Part shown: piece by piece, positions 55,370-63,955 of the stretch
Layout: each line of letters begins with the position of its first letter
Numbering within the stretch: the first letter of the stretch is position 1
Source of the DNA: Leclercia sp. AS011
Lineage (GTDB): Bacteria; Pseudomonadota; Gammaproteobacteria; Enterobacterales; Enterobacteriaceae
NCBI RefSeq assembly: GCF_037152535.1
Contig: NZ_JBBCMA010000003.1
Span: 255,521 to 319,520 of the forward strand
Direction: 5' to 3'
Length of the DNA stretch: 64,000 nucleotides
The notes under the pieces: generated by a model
What the model was told of the DNA's origin: nothing
What the model saw: the letters and a program-made list of their open reading frames with translations, nothing else
Databases searched by the model: none
Program-made: the position numbers and the translations under genes

Positions 55370-55876
55370 TTATTTTTTCGCTTCAACGCCTTCAGCGTCA
55401 GAGCGCAGGAGGAATTGTTCCGTGGTATCAGGGATGTGCTGGATGAGCCAGTCGGCCATGCGCTGCTCTTCCGCAAGAATAGATTCGATGGCAGGAACGG
55501 AGGCCACATCTCCGGCTTTTTTTGCTGCAGCCAGCAGGGAGGTATAGCAGGCGATTTCGAACTGCTCGAAAACGTAGCCGCTAATGGAACCCTTCACGAT
55601 CTCATCCGACGCGGCCATGCCACCCATCGACTGACCGAACGCCATCATTTTGCTCATGGAGTCTTTAAGCACCGAGCGGGAAATATTGTTCCGATCGAGT
55701 ATCTCTTCCAGCAAGGTAATTTGGTGTTTCGTTTCAGAAATATGCTGTTCAATACGGGCGCGAACATCAGGATAATTATCGATGCGGCTGGCCATTGATT
55801 CGAGCATAGATTCGGCTTGCTTTTCCATGGCGTGAGCATCGCGTAGCCAGTCATGGTAGTGTTCTACGTGATTCAT
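55370..55876 (-). CDS. yciE: DUF892 ferritin-like protein YciE
   Basis: 168 residues, four-helix ferritin-like DUF892 protein, closely matching E. coli YciE (EHYHDWLRDAHAMEKQAESM, ISRSVLKDSMSKM, FEQFEIACYTSLLAAAK). Probable metal-binding stress protein; no proven reaction. Strong GAGGAAG ribosome site. Operon order yciG-yciF-yciE-katN. Confidence 0.95.
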   Translation of the reverse strand: MNHVEHYHDWLRDAHAMEKQAESMLESMASRIDNYPDVRARIEQHISETKHQITLLEEILDRNNISRSVLKDSMSKMMAFGQSMGGMAASDEIVKGSISGYVFEQFEIACYTSLLAAAKKAGDVASVPAIESILAEEQRMADWLIQHIPDTTEQFLLRSDAEGVEAKK

Positions 55877-55907
55877 ATTTTCTTCCTCGGGTTCGGTTAA
55901 TTCAGAT

Positions 55908-56402
55908 TTACTTTGCCGCTTTCTGATTAATATTACCGATGGCCAGATCGGTGAGTTTAAGATCGGTGGATTTCTCTTCTTCCAGCGTCTCGGCTAATAA
56001 TTTTACTGCCTGGGTATAACCTAATTGCTCCGCCAGGGTGGCGAGCGTGCCATAGCTGGCAATTTCGTAGTGTTCGACTTTTTGCGCAGCCGCAATCAGT
56101 GCCGCATCACGCACTTCATTTTTCTCTGTGCTTTCAATCACTTCGTTGGCTTCTTCAATTAAGCCTTCCATCGCCACACACTTCATTCTTTTCAGTTTAA
56201 CGTTGGGCGTTTTCTCGATAAGCTGATCGATACGTTCAATCTGGCCGTGGGTCTCTTCCAGGTGTGCTTTAAACGCAGCGCTCAGATCCGGGCTGGAGGC
56301 TTCGCGGGACAATTTAGCCAGGGCACGGGTCAACTGTTTCTCTGCACTGTAGGTGTCAGAGAGCAGGTGGATAAAGACATCCTCTATACTTTTCATATTC
56401 AT
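55908..56402 (-). CDS. yciF: DUF892 ferritin-like protein YciF
   Basis: 164 residues, matching E. coli YciF (IEDVFIHLLSDTYSAEKQL, MKCVAMEGLIEEANEVIEST, VEHYEIASYGTLATLAEQLG). Its E..H ligand pattern resembles a diiron four-helix bundle. GGAG at 8 nt supports the ATG at 56402. Lies 31 nt before yciE. Confidence 0.95.
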   Translation of the reverse strand: MNMKSIEDVFIHLLSDTYSAEKQLTRALAKLSREASSPDLSAAFKAHLEETHGQIERIDQLIEKTPNVKLKRMKCVAMEGLIEEANEVIESTEKNEVRDAALIAAAQKVEHYEIASYGTLATLAEQLGYTQAVKLLAETLEEEKSTDLKLTDLAIGNINQKAAK

Positions 56403-56494
56403 ATGCTTTTCTCCAGTGACAGGAAAATTCTGCGAGCCCGCGGACTCGCAGAGTACCGATTAAAGTGAAGAACAGGTTTTAATAATGAGATGAA

Positions 56495-56680
56495 TTAAGA
56501 GTTGTCAGATTTACGTCCGCCACCATGGCTATGCTGACCCCCTTTTTTACCTGCTTCAGAAGCGCGCTGCGGATCGTTTTTGAAATTACCGCCGCTTTGC
56601 TGTCCACCTTTTTTGCCTGCTTCAGAGGCCTTTTCACGATCCTGTGCGAAATTACCTGAACCACCACGTTGCTCTGCCAT
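56495..56680 (-). CDS. yciG: KGG-motif stress protein YciG
   Basis: 61 residues (MAEQRGGSGNFAQDREKASE) with two copies of the ASEAGKKGGQ motif of the Con-10-like KGG family: hydrophilic, intrinsically disordered, desiccation/stress linked. It is required for swarming in E. coli together with other KGG paralogues. GAGGAAAC at 8 nt supports the ATG at 56680. First gene of the yciGFE-katN operon, which in E. coli/Salmonella is RpoS and H-NS dependent. Confidence 0.94.
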   Translation of the reverse strand: MAEQRGGSGNFAQDREKASEAGKKGGQQSGGNFKNDPQRASEAGKKGGQHSHGGGRKSDNS

Positions 56681-57182
56681 ATTATGTTTCCTCATATACA
56701 TCGTTTATGTCAGTAAGATACGTTTTCTTCCGTATCCGTTGTCGTTCAGAATTAAATTTAGCCGCTAATTATCAGGAGTCAAACCGCATTTTCGACATTA
56801 TTTCCTGTTCAGCTGACAAGTTGTCTGAATATATCGGTTCGCTTGTTGCGGAAATAATTTCCCTCAAGGTGATGTAATCAAACAACCTTCCGGGAGAACG
56901 GCTCCAGACGCTTTTGTCTGTTTCGTTGAAGCGCGCGAGTCCAGACGCGGCGGGGCTCTTTACTGAAGTTTACAATTGACCTAAGCGAGACATAGCCGAG
57001 AAAAAATAAAAATACGTGGGATTAGTCTTAATTGATTTTTTATATTATTCGCAGCGCGAGAGAGTGGCTAATAAATAATCTAGCGAAGCGGTTGGCTATA
57101 TTATGCATGGGATTCAGTCATTCATCGGAATACTACTTCTTAATGAGTAAGCGAAGGGCAGGATTAAATACCCTGATAAAGT
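56681..57182. other. Long AT-rich intergenic region upstream of yciG
   Basis: 502 bp, presumably the yciG promoter region (a TATCTTACT stretch near 56720 on the minus strand could be an RpoS-type -10). Open frames here start without ribosome sites and have no recognisable product. No repeat or RNA recognised. Confidence 0.6.
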
Positions 57183-57368
57183 ATGATGGCCTTTGCGGTG
57201 AAGTACGTGCTGGGGGTGATGAGCGCCATCACGCCCGAGGTGTTGCAACGGCCAGGCGTGAGTGCGTTCGCCATCATCACCGGCGGGCTATTCGCCGGGG
57301 TGTTTGTCGGCAAGTTTGTACGCTACGTGCGGGTGTATCTGGCGGCGGAGGTGCAGGAGGTGCGGTGA
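57183..57368 (+). CDS. Short hydrophobic protein or gene remnant
   Basis: 61 codons with enteric-like codon use (MMAFAVKYVLGVMSAITPEV), one long hydrophobic segment (~26-45, GVSAFAIITGGLFAGVFVGK) and a charged C-terminus. No ribosome site precedes it, and AT-rich DNA abuts the GC-rich frame abruptly, so it may be the 3' remnant of a larger membrane-protein gene. Function not recognised. Confidence 0.4.
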   Translation: MMAFAVKYVLGVMSAITPEVLQRPGVSAFAIITGGLFAGVFVGKFVRYVRVYLAAEVQEVR

Positions 57369-57397
57369 AGGGGGGCAGGCCACACCTATGCAACATC

Positions 57398-57430
57398 GCC
57401 GGGTGGCGGCTACGCCTTACCCGGCCTACG
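57398..57430. repeat. REP element
   Basis: GCCGGGTGGCGGCTACGCC... REP unit between the small frame and the PhzF gene. Confidence 0.88.
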
Positions 57431-57485
57431 AGGTGCCCTCTGGTGAGTTTTTGTAACTTGCGAAGCCAGTTCCAGCGATAGAACC

Positions 57486-58379
57486 TTACAGCGTAAACGC
57501 CCCTTCAAAAGTAATGACGCAGCTGCCGCCCACCCGCACTACGGGTTGGCCTGACGAGGCGTCATACCCCGAATACAGCAAACTTGCCCGCCCCATATCC
57601 ACGCCCTGACTCACCTGTAGCGACAGCGTGGTTTTATTCTGAAGCTGGGCCAGCAGGGCGGTGACGGCGGCGGTGGCGCTGCCGGTCGCCGGATCTTCCG
57701 TCATGCGTGGGGTCAACATCCGCGCCTGCAAATCCCCCACCTCACCGGCATCTTTATACCGGGTATAAGCATAAACAGAGACCGCGCCATCCAGCGGCAG
57801 CGTTGCGCGGAAGCCCTGCAAGTTCGGCACGCAGCGGCGAAGCGCATCCCGGGAGACGAGTTCCACCACCAGAAACGGCAGGCCAACCGAGGCGACAAGG
57901 GGGTTATGCGTGTCGGTGCGGATATCCTCCGCCGTCAGCGACAGGCAGGCGGCGACCATTTCCGGGCTGACTTCAGCGCGGCAGGATAAGGCTTCCGGCG
58001 TGACCAGTTCGGCCCCGGTCACCGTGCCGTTGTCCTTTAACAGCCTGACGGGAACCAGGCCGGCGATCTCCTCGAACAGCAGCGTTTCGGGCAGCGTGGT
58101 CCCGTTCATCGCGGCATAGCGTGCCAGCACAAACGCCGTGCCGACGTTGGGGTGGCCTGCGAATGGAATCTCACGCGAGGGGGTAAAAATCCGCACCCGC
58201 GCGGTATGGGCCGCATCGTCCGGCGGAAGGACAAAGGTGGTCTCACTGTAGCCAAACTCAACGGCAATCCGCTGCATTTGCTCCGGGCTCAGATCCTCCG
58301 CGTCTAACACGACGGCGACGGGATTGCCCAGGAAGGGTTGATCCGTAAAAACATCGGCCACCACATAGCGTCTTTTCAT
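57486..58379 (-). CDS. PhzF-family isomerase-like protein
   Basis: 297 residues, two-domain PhzF/diaminopimelate-epimerase-like fold. [22 protein letters not shown] and [11 protein letters not shown] (with the catalytic Glu) in the first half; [14 protein letters not shown] and [12 protein letters not shown] in the second. PhzF enzymes isomerise trans-2,3-dihydro-3-hydroxyanthranilate in phenazine makers, but no phenazine genes are present, so this is a general paralogue (YddE-like) of unknown substrate. Divergent from the VOC gene. Confidence 0.92.
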   Translation of the reverse strand: MKRRYVVADVFTDQPFLGNPVAVVLDAEDLSPEQMQRIAVEFGYSETTFVLPPDDAAHTARVRIFTPSREIPFAGHPNVGTAFVLARYAAMNGTTLPETLLFEEIAGLVPVRLLKDNGTVTGAELVTPEALSCRAEVSPEMVAACLSLTAEDIRTDTHNPLVASVGLPFLVVELVSRDALRRCVPNLQGFRATLPLDGAVSVYAYTRYKDAGEVGDLQARMLTPRMTEDPATGSATAAVTALLAQLQNKTTLSLQVSQGVDMGRASLLYSGYDASSGQPVVRVGGSCVITFEGAFTL

Positions 58380-58504
58380 TTACTGTCCTGAATGAAGTGA
58401 TTGAAAGTACACCGGTAACGTTACTCCTTCGGCACGGACGGGAAAATGAAAAACGTAACGGCAGGTAGACTGACTCATCACCATCTTCCCCAGGAGAGCA
58501 ACAC

Positions 58505-58891
58505 ATGTTCACCCATATGCGCATTGCCAGACCCGTTACCGACCTCGAACGATCGTTTCAGATGTACAGCCAGGGATTAGGCCTGCAAAAGATTGCCGAC
58601 TTCCAGGATCATCAGGGCTTCAGCGGCATTATGTCAGGGCTGGCGAATTTGCCCTGGCATCTCGAGTTCACGGTTTGTCACCATCATCCCGTCCAGCCTT
58701 TACATACCTCAGAGGACCTGTTCGTTCTCTATTATCCCGATAAAGCGGAGTGGGAGCAGACCTGCGCCCGGATGATCGACGCGGGTTTCCGCAGGGTGGA
58801 GTCATTTAACCCCTACTGGGATGTCAACGGACGTACCTTTGTGGATCACGACGGTTACCGGGTGGTTTTGCAGAATCGGGCGTGGGGCTGA
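58505..58891 (+). CDS. VOC-superfamily (glyoxalase/bleomycin resistance-like) protein
   Basis: 128 residues, two beta-alpha-beta3 modules: MRIARPVTDLERSFQMYSQG at the N-terminus, HLEFTVCHHH (metal-ligand type) and PYWDVNGRTFVDHDGYRVVLQ at the C-terminus. Substrate unknown. AGGAG upstream. Confidence 0.9.
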   Translation: MFTHMRIARPVTDLERSFQMYSQGLGLQKIADFQDHQGFSGIMSGLANLPWHLEFTVCHHHPVQPLHTSEDLFVLYYPDKAEWEQTCARMIDAGFRRVESFNPYWDVNGRTFVDHDGYRVVLQNRAWG

Positions 58892-58899
58892 AGGCACGT

Positions 58900-58924
58900 A
58901 AAGGAGCGGATGCCGCTCCTTTAT
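58900..58924. terminator. Bidirectional terminator between VOC and Nudix genes
   Basis: AAAGGAGCGG (58900-58909) and CCGCTCCTTT (58913-58922) form a 10-bp stem with a 3-nt loop, with A residues before and T residues after, between convergent genes. Confidence 0.75.
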
Positions 58925-58930
58925 CGTCAC

Positions 58931-59554
58931 TCAGTCAAAAAAGGTCGGGCGATCGGACGTGGCGATTGCCATGCTGACCTCCAGCTCTTCGGCGACAATC
59001 CGCGTCAGCGACAACGGCGGGAGTTCATTGATATCGAAGAAACCGAGGCTGGTGGTTTCGTGGTTGATGGCCAGGCTGCCGCCGGTCTCTTCACAGAGAA
59101 AGATAAGCTTATAAACATGCCACGGCAGGGGCGGATGACCGTGAAGATTGCGGTCCCAGACGCCGAGCAGTTTGGTGGCTTTGACCTGCAGCCCCGTCTC
59201 TTCGGCAACTTCACGGCAGACGGCGTTAGAGGGCGTGTCGCCCACGTCTGCCCAGCCGCCGGGTAAACTCCATAATCCATCTTCCGCTTCCCGGACCATC
59301 AGCAGCTTGCCGTCACGCAGAATAAAGGCACGCACGTCCGTTTTCGGCGTGGCGTAACCGGATTCGGTCACATGATGGAGGGTCTGAGAGTCAATATCGA
59401 AGCGCGACGCCATCAGCTCCGTGGCGATTTGACGAAGAGATTCATAACGCTCCGTATCAAACACGTCTTTTGAAAAGGTCAGTCCGGTCTGGGCAATCGC
59501 ATTCAGTTTCTGAAACAGGGTGTTGATATCGTTCTCGTTCTGCGCGTATGGCAT
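58931..59554 (-). CDS. Nudix hydrolase
   Basis: 207 residues from ATG 59554 (AGGTG at 7 nt; a GTG at 59563 is less likely). N-terminal helical Nudix_N region (~1-60), then the Nudix box GWADVGDTPSNAVCREVAEE with TGL. The first Glu of GX5E is Asp here, the REVAEE Glu residues are intact. Likely an ADP-ribose or NAD-type pyrophosphatase. Substrate unproven. Confidence 0.9.
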   Translation of the reverse strand: MPYAQNENDINTLFQKLNAIAQTGLTFSKDVFDTERYESLRQIATELMASRFDIDSQTLHHVTESGYATPKTDVRAFILRDGKLLMVREAEDGLWSLPGGWADVGDTPSNAVCREVAEETGLQVKATKLLGVWDRNLHGHPPLPWHVYKLIFLCEETGGSLAINHETTSLGFFDINELPPLSLTRIVAEELEVSMAIATSDRPTFFD

Positions 59555-59629
59555 TGTTTTCACCTGGTCAGGTAGACAAGGTCTATCACCCTATCAGGTA
59601 AACCCCGTTTAAAAAAATCAAATACCTGT

Positions 59630-60316
59630 TCAGAACGGGCTGGCGTTGAGGGCGACAATCGGCTCGCCGCTGACAGGATGGGCAAAATGCAGCTCGCTGG
59701 CGTGCAGCATCAGCCGCGGCGTCCGCCCGGTGCCCGGCGGCAGGAGCCCACCATACAGATCGCAGCCCAGAATCGGATGGCCCAGCTGCTGGCAGTGAAT
59801 GCGCAGCTGGTGGGTGCGCCCGGTCTCCGGGGTGAGCTGTACCCGCGTCACCGGCACTTCTCCTGGGTGATAAAAGCGCTCCACCACCCGATAGCGGGAG
59901 CGGGCGGGCTTACCGTTGATCGCGCAAATCGACATCAGCGGGAACAGCGCCGGATCTTTCGCAATGGGTGCGTCTATCACCCCTTCGTCATCGGCCAGAT
60001 GGCCGTAGAGCAGGGCGGTATAGATCTTGGTCACGCTGCGCTGACTGAACTGCTGACAGAGGGCGGCATTGATCGCCTTGTTGCGGGCAATCACCATCAG
60101 CCCGGAGGTGCCGAAATCAAGGCGATGCACCAGGGTGCAGCCGGGAAAAGTCTGCACCAGCCGGTAGTGCACGGAATCAAGATTCTGCGGATTCTTCCCT
60201 GACAGGCTGAGCAGCCCGCTGGGTTTATTGATCAGCACCAGATGATCGTCCTGCCACAGCGTCTCTATCGGGGCGTGGCACGGCGGGGCAATAAAGGTAT
60301 CGATAATGACAGACAT
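59630..60316 (-). CDS. RluA-family pseudouridine synthase
   Basis: 228 residues. Catalytic motif HRLDFGTSGLMV with the nucleophilic Asp, plus LINKPSGLLSL and PETGRTHQLRIHCQQLGHPILGC. It lacks an S4 domain, and its compact size is like RluA/TruC. Target (23S rRNA or tRNA position) cannot be assigned from sequence alone. Confidence 0.92.
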   Translation of the reverse strand: MSVIIDTFIAPPCHAPIETLWQDDHLVLINKPSGLLSLSGKNPQNLDSVHYRLVQTFPGCTLVHRLDFGTSGLMVIARNKAINAALCQQFSQRSVTKIYTALLYGHLADDEGVIDAPIAKDPALFPLMSICAINGKPARSRYRVVERFYHPGEVPVTRVQLTPETGRTHQLRIHCQQLGHPILGCDLYGGLLPPGTGRTPRLMLHASELHFAHPVSGEPIVALNASPF

Positions 60317-60384
60317 CTGGCTGACCGGCGGAAAAAGAGAGGGGGATCATAACCAATTTGCAACGGGCTGGCGAATCGGCATTT

Positions 60385-60475
60385 GCCGGGTGGCGGCTGT
60401 GCCTTACCCGGCCTACGAACTTTGCTGCACGGGCCTACCGGTTTTGTAGGCCGGGTAAGCGCAGCGCCACCCGGC
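60385..60475. repeat. BIME (two inverted REP units)
   Basis: Units at 60385-60417 and 60446-60475, between the DMT gene stop (60480) and the pseudouridine synthase start (60316). Confidence 0.9.
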
Positions 60476-60479
60476 GATA

Positions 60480-60965
60480 TTACTCGTTGATGGCAGCCTG
60501 AGCAGGCTTATCCTCTGTTTCCGGCGTTCTGCTGCTGGAGTAGATAAAGAACAGGGCGATCCCCAGGCAGACGATAGCGCCCAGTCGGCTCATGGAAAAC
60601 GGAATCGCCGCATTGCCCAGCCAGCCGAAATTGTCGATCAGCATGCTCATGGTCAGTTGTCCGAAAATCACCGCCACCGTGGCGACCGCCGTACCGATAC
60701 GTTGCACGGCCAGCACCATGACCACGATATAGGGCACGCCAAACATTGCCCCCAGCAGCTGCCATTTCGGTACGTCCAGCAGGGTCACGGCCTGTTTCGG
60801 TTCAAAGAAGAAGATCAGCAGGGCGGTGATCAGCGCCCCGACGGAAAAGGTCAGGAATGCGCTTTTAAAAACGCCTACCTTGCTGCCCAGCTGGCCGTTG
60901 ATAGCGGCCTGAATGCTCAGCGTGGCACCGCCGATCATCGCCAGAAGAATCATGATAACTGTCAT
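60480..60965 (-). CDS. DMT-family (DUF606/YdcZ) membrane protein, subunit 2
   Basis: 161 residues from ATG 60965, five TM segments, MIGGATLSIQAAINGQLGSKVG at the start. DUF606 members have half the size of typical 10-TM DMT transporters and often come as adjacent pairs. It lies 4 nt after the first DUF606 gene, so the two probably form a heterodimeric exporter or permease. Substrate unknown. Confidence 0.88.
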   Translation of the reverse strand: MTVIMILLAMIGGATLSIQAAINGQLGSKVGVFKSAFLTFSVGALITALLIFFFEPKQAVTLLDVPKWQLLGAMFGVPYIVVMVLAVQRIGTAVATVAVIFGQLTMSMLIDNFGWLGNAAIPFSMSRLGAIVCLGIALFFIYSSSRTPETEDKPAQAAINE

Positions 60966-60969
60966 AGTG

Positions 60970-61404
60970 TTAACCCTGTGCAACCAGCACCAGCGCGGCG
61001 ATGATGAACCCCAGCGCGATGATGCGTTTACTGTTAATTTTGCGGTGTGGCGTGCCCAGCAGGCCGTAGTGGTCGATGATCAGGCTCTTAAAAACCTGGC
61101 CCGCAAGGATGCCAATCATGGTCATGGCGATGCCGATGGCCGGAGTCGCAATCGTCAGAATAATGACGTAGATCGGGCCGAGCACCCCGCCCAGCAGCTG
61201 CCATGAGGGTTGGGCAAAAAACGACGGGCTGTTGCGCGGGCTGAAAAACAGCATCAGTAAAAACGTCAGGGCGGCACCCACGCCGAACACGCTGAACGTT
61301 GCCCACAGATCCCCCACCTCACCGCCAAGCGGCCCCAGCAATCCTGCCTCGACGGACAGCCCCATGCCGCCCGCGATCACCAATAAAATCAAGATAAGTT
61401 GCAT
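60970..61404 (-). CDS. DMT-family (DUF606/YdcZ) membrane protein, subunit 1
   Basis: 144 residues, about five TM segments; MQLILILLVIAGGMGLSVEA, a LGPIYVIILTIATPAIG segment and a basic KINSKR loop. Paralogue and likely partner of the next gene. Divergent from a LysR gene across 100 bp, the likely regulator. Confidence 0.88.
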   Translation of the reverse strand: MQLILILLVIAGGMGLSVEAGLLGPLGGEVGDLWATFSVFGVGAALTFLLMLFFSPRNSPSFFAQPSWQLLGGVLGPIYVIILTIATPAIGIAMTMIGILAGQVFKSLIIDHYGLLGTPHRKINSKRIIALGFIIAALVLVAQG

Positions 61405-61504
61405 ACCACGCCGTCTCTCCGTTGTTGAGGCCGGGAAGCGTACGCCTGTTTATCCGTGAGAAAAATGCCATAATGCAATAAACACCTGTGCAGGAATTGC
61501 ATTA

Positions 61505-62461
61505 ATGTACGACGTCGCCAACATCAATATTCGCTGGCTGCAGATCTTTACTGCGGTCTATGAAACCCAGAATTTTTCGGTAGTGGCGCGGCGGGAGGGC
61601 GTGTCGGCATCGCAGGTCTCCCGGGTGATTCATCAGCTGGAGGACGCCCTCGGCCAGCAGCTGTTCTACCGCAACACCCGGGCGATTATCCCCACCGAGA
61701 GCGGGCATCTGTTTATCCGCTTTGCCCGCCTGATGCTCGGCAATCTTGACGAGGCGCGCCGGGAGCTGGACGAGCGCAAGCGCGAACCTTCCGGCGTCAT
61801 CCGCATCAACACCCCGGTTTTTTTCGGCCAGCGGCATATCGCCCCCGGGCTGCCCGGCCTGACGGCACGCTATCCCCGGCTCAGCATCGAGCTGACGCTG
61901 ACCGATGATTACATCGATCCCCATCGGGATGCCGCCGACGTGATCTTTCGCATCGGCGCGCTGACCGACTCCTCGTTTCACGCCCGGGTGCTGGGCCAGC
62001 AGTTTTATCACCTCGCCGCCGCTCCGGCGTACCTGCGCAAATACGGCACGCCGGAAACGCCGGACGACATCATGCGGCATAAATGCCTGGTCTATCGCGG
62101 CTCGTCCGGCCCCAACCGCTGGCTGCTGCGTCGGCCCGGCGAGGCGTGGACCCACTATCCCGTCACGCCGCTGCTCTCGTCCAATAACGCCGAAACATTG
62201 CTTATCGCCGCGCTGGGCGGGATGGGGATGGTACTGTTCCCGGACTGGCTGATCGGCGACCGGATCCAGAGCGGTGAGCTGGTGAAACTGCTCCCGGCCT
62301 GGGAGACCTCCATCAATACCGAACCCCTCACCATTGCGGCCATCTACCCCAACACGCGCCACCCGCCGCTGAACGTGCGGGCGGTGATCGATTACTACGT
62401 CGAGGCCTTTGGCACGCCGCTGTACTGGCAAGCAGCAGTGAATGAGCCATTAAAGGAATAA
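61505..62461 (+). CDS. LysR-family regulator of the DMT pair
   Basis: 318 residues: HTH (ETQNFSVVARREGVSASQVSRVI) and an effector domain with GVIRINTPVFFGQRHIAPGL and DVIFRIGAL. Divergent from the DUF606 pair, as LysR regulators of transporters usually are. Followed by a phosphotransferase gene after 3 nt, so that gene is co-transcribed. Confidence 0.9.
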   Translation: MYDVANINIRWLQIFTAVYETQNFSVVARREGVSASQVSRVIHQLEDALGQQLFYRNTRAIIPTESGHLFIRFARLMLGNLDEARRELDERKREPSGVIRINTPVFFGQRHIAPGLPGLTARYPRLSIELTLTDDYIDPHRDAADVIFRIGALTDSSFHARVLGQQFYHLAAAPAYLRKYGTPETPDDIMRHKCLVYRGSSGPNRWLLRRPGEAWTHYPVTPLLSSNNAETLLIAALGGMGMVLFPDWLIGDRIQSGELVKLLPAWETSINTEPLTIAAIYPNTRHPPLNVRAVIDYYVEAFGTPLYWQAAVNEPLKE

Positions 62462-62464
62462 AGC

Positions 62465-63253
62465 ATGTCTGAGCAGAATTTATCCAGGATGGGGGCCGCG
62501 AACGTCACGCTCATCAGCGATGAAGCGGGGCAGCGGGTCATCGAGAAATATCCTGTCAGTGAGGTGGAGTTTGCGTTTTATCACACCGCTGCGCCGCGGC
62601 TGCGTCAGGCGGATATTGTTACTCCCGCACTGCGGTCTGCCGATGCTTCCCGACGGATGTTAAGGCTGGAGTATATTCCTTACCCGGTGGATCAGGCTGC
62701 GGTGGCAGGCGACGAGGTGCTGTCGATGCTGGCTCGCCTGCATCGTTTTCCGCCGGATCCTGCATGGATTTACCATCCTCACGGCTGGTCAGCCGCCGCG
62801 CTTGAAGCATCGCTGGCGCTATTGGCCCTGCCGGACCGTGCCGCGCAGCAGATGCGCTGTTTTCATCAGCACAGCGAGGCGCTGTTTCGGCATCCGGGCT
62901 TGATTTCCGGCGACAGTAATGCGGGAAACTGGGGCAGAAGAGAGACCGGCGAGTGGGTGCTTTTTGACTGGGAGCGGTTTGGTACGGGAAGCCCGGCTAT
63001 CGACCTTGCCCCCCTAATAAAGGGGATGGGCAACATTCAGGCATTCAATGCTATAGCCGATCGTTATAGTCTGATTGCCTGTCAGTCCGGCGTTCGTGAT
63101 CTGGCCAAAGAGATCGCCATTGCGAAAGCCTGGATCGTAACGGAGGTGGTTTTACTCCTCCATACGCGGCAGAAAAGCGATTATCAAACTTATCTCAACT
63201 GGTACAGAGAACATCTTCCTGGCTGGTTAGAGAGCACCGTCAACCTACTCTGA
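62465..63253 (+). CDS. Aminoglycoside phosphotransferase-like kinase (APH/ThiK fold)
   Basis: 262 residues. Catalytic-loop equivalent LISGDSNAGNWG (Brenner-type motif, Ser in place of the usual His before GD) and the metal-binding FDWERFGTGSPAIDLAPL. N-lobe is short. It belongs to the broad APH/choline kinase/thiamine kinase superfamily; not evidence of antibiotic resistance. Starts 3 nt after the LysR stop. Confidence 0.87.
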   Translation: MSEQNLSRMGAANVTLISDEAGQRVIEKYPVSEVEFAFYHTAAPRLRQADIVTPALRSADASRRMLRLEYIPYPVDQAAVAGDEVLSMLARLHRFPPDPAWIYHPHGWSAAALEASLALLALPDRAAQQMRCFHQHSEALFRHPGLISGDSNAGNWGRRETGEWVLFDWERFGTGSPAIDLAPLIKGMGNIQAFNAIADRYSLIACQSGVRDLAKEIAIAKAWIVTEVVLLLHTRQKSDYQTYLNWYREHLPGWLESTVNLL

Positions 63254-63274
63254 ATACCTGCATGGGGAAGAGGA

Positions 63275-63859
63275 ATGCGTCAACTGTCTGTCCTGCTCTG
63301 TCTGCTGTTACTCACCGGCTGCGTCGTCAGTTCGCCGCAAAAAGCGCAGTTTAACGCCGAGTATCCGAACCGTCAGGATATTCGCAGCCACACGGTGTAC
63401 CGCTTTATGAACAAGCCGCTTCAGCCGGGCGGGGGAAAATACTACGGTGCAAACGATCTGGCCGAGACGATGTATGTCAGAGCCGACAACGCGGCGATGG
63501 TGGAGTTACGCTTCAACTATCCGGGCCGATCGCTGCAGGTGAAATCGCTGGATGCGCAAAACCGCACGCTGCGGGAGGAGACCTACGTGCTGCTGGATGA
63601 GTCGGCGGCAAAACCTTCAGATCCTGAAAGCCGGTACTTCTTCCTGACTAAAGAGGGCGTGCTGCTAACGAAGTTGAAAAATTGCACCCCGGATATGAGC
63701 GTCGGCTGTCGCTGGCAGGACCGGACCCTGTTTATTACCCGCAATGGCGATATGGCGGTGCAGCTAGCCAACGGTTCAGCGGGAATGGCGTTTCTGGTGA
63801 TCCCGTTTTATGGCTCGGAGAAGTATCTGGAGATATTCCCGAAGGTTTCGGGTACGTAG
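63275..63859 (+). CDS. Lipoprotein of unknown function
   Basis: 194 residues. Signal peptide II: MRQLSVLLCLLLLTGCVVSS, lipidated Cys16; residue +2 is Val, so outer-membrane sorting is expected. Mature part is beta-rich with a conserved-looking YRFMNKPLQPGGGKYYGAND. Family not recognised. 21 nt after the kinase gene. Confidence 0.88.
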   Translation: MRQLSVLLCLLLLTGCVVSSPQKAQFNAEYPNRQDIRSHTVYRFMNKPLQPGGGKYYGANDLAETMYVRADNAAMVELRFNYPGRSLQVKSLDAQNRTLREETYVLLDESAAKPSDPESRYFFLTKEGVLLTKLKNCTPDMSVGCRWQDRTLFITRNGDMAVQLANGSAGMAFLVIPFYGSEKYLEIFPKVSGT

Positions 63860-63874
63860 CGCTTGTGCAACAAC

Positions 63875-63900
63875 GCCGGGTGGCGGCTACGCCTTACCCG
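63875..63900. repeat. REP element, interrupted on its right side
   Basis: GCCGGGTGGCGGCTACGCCT continues to ACCCG at 63900, then stops where all other copies continue GCCTACG; unrelated sequence (TATATGGACACC) begins at 63901. Confidence 0.8.
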
Positions 63901-63911
63901 TATATGGACAC

Positions 63912-63951
63912 CTCCCGTTATGCAAGCCATTCTGCATTTGTGTAACGGGAG
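63912..63951. repeat. Inverted repeat at the window's right edge
   Basis: CTCCCGTTATGCA (63912-63924) pairs with TAACGGGAG (63943-63951) and an inner TGCA (63933-63936). It directly precedes the open frame at 63956 and could be the end of an inserted element. Confidence 0.6.
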
Positions 63952-63955
63952 TAAG

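Noticed and set aside
57032..57481. 149-codon frame running through a REP
   Set aside because: Begins in AT-rich DNA, continues into a REP and ends in another gene's 3' region; not a credible protein.
57486..58379. Phenazine biosynthesis
   Set aside because: A lone PhzF-family protein without phzA-E or phzG; such paralogues are common in non-producers.
62465..63253. Aminoglycoside resistance gene
   Set aside because: Only the generic APH fold is visible; context and motif variation do not support an antibiotic resistance role.
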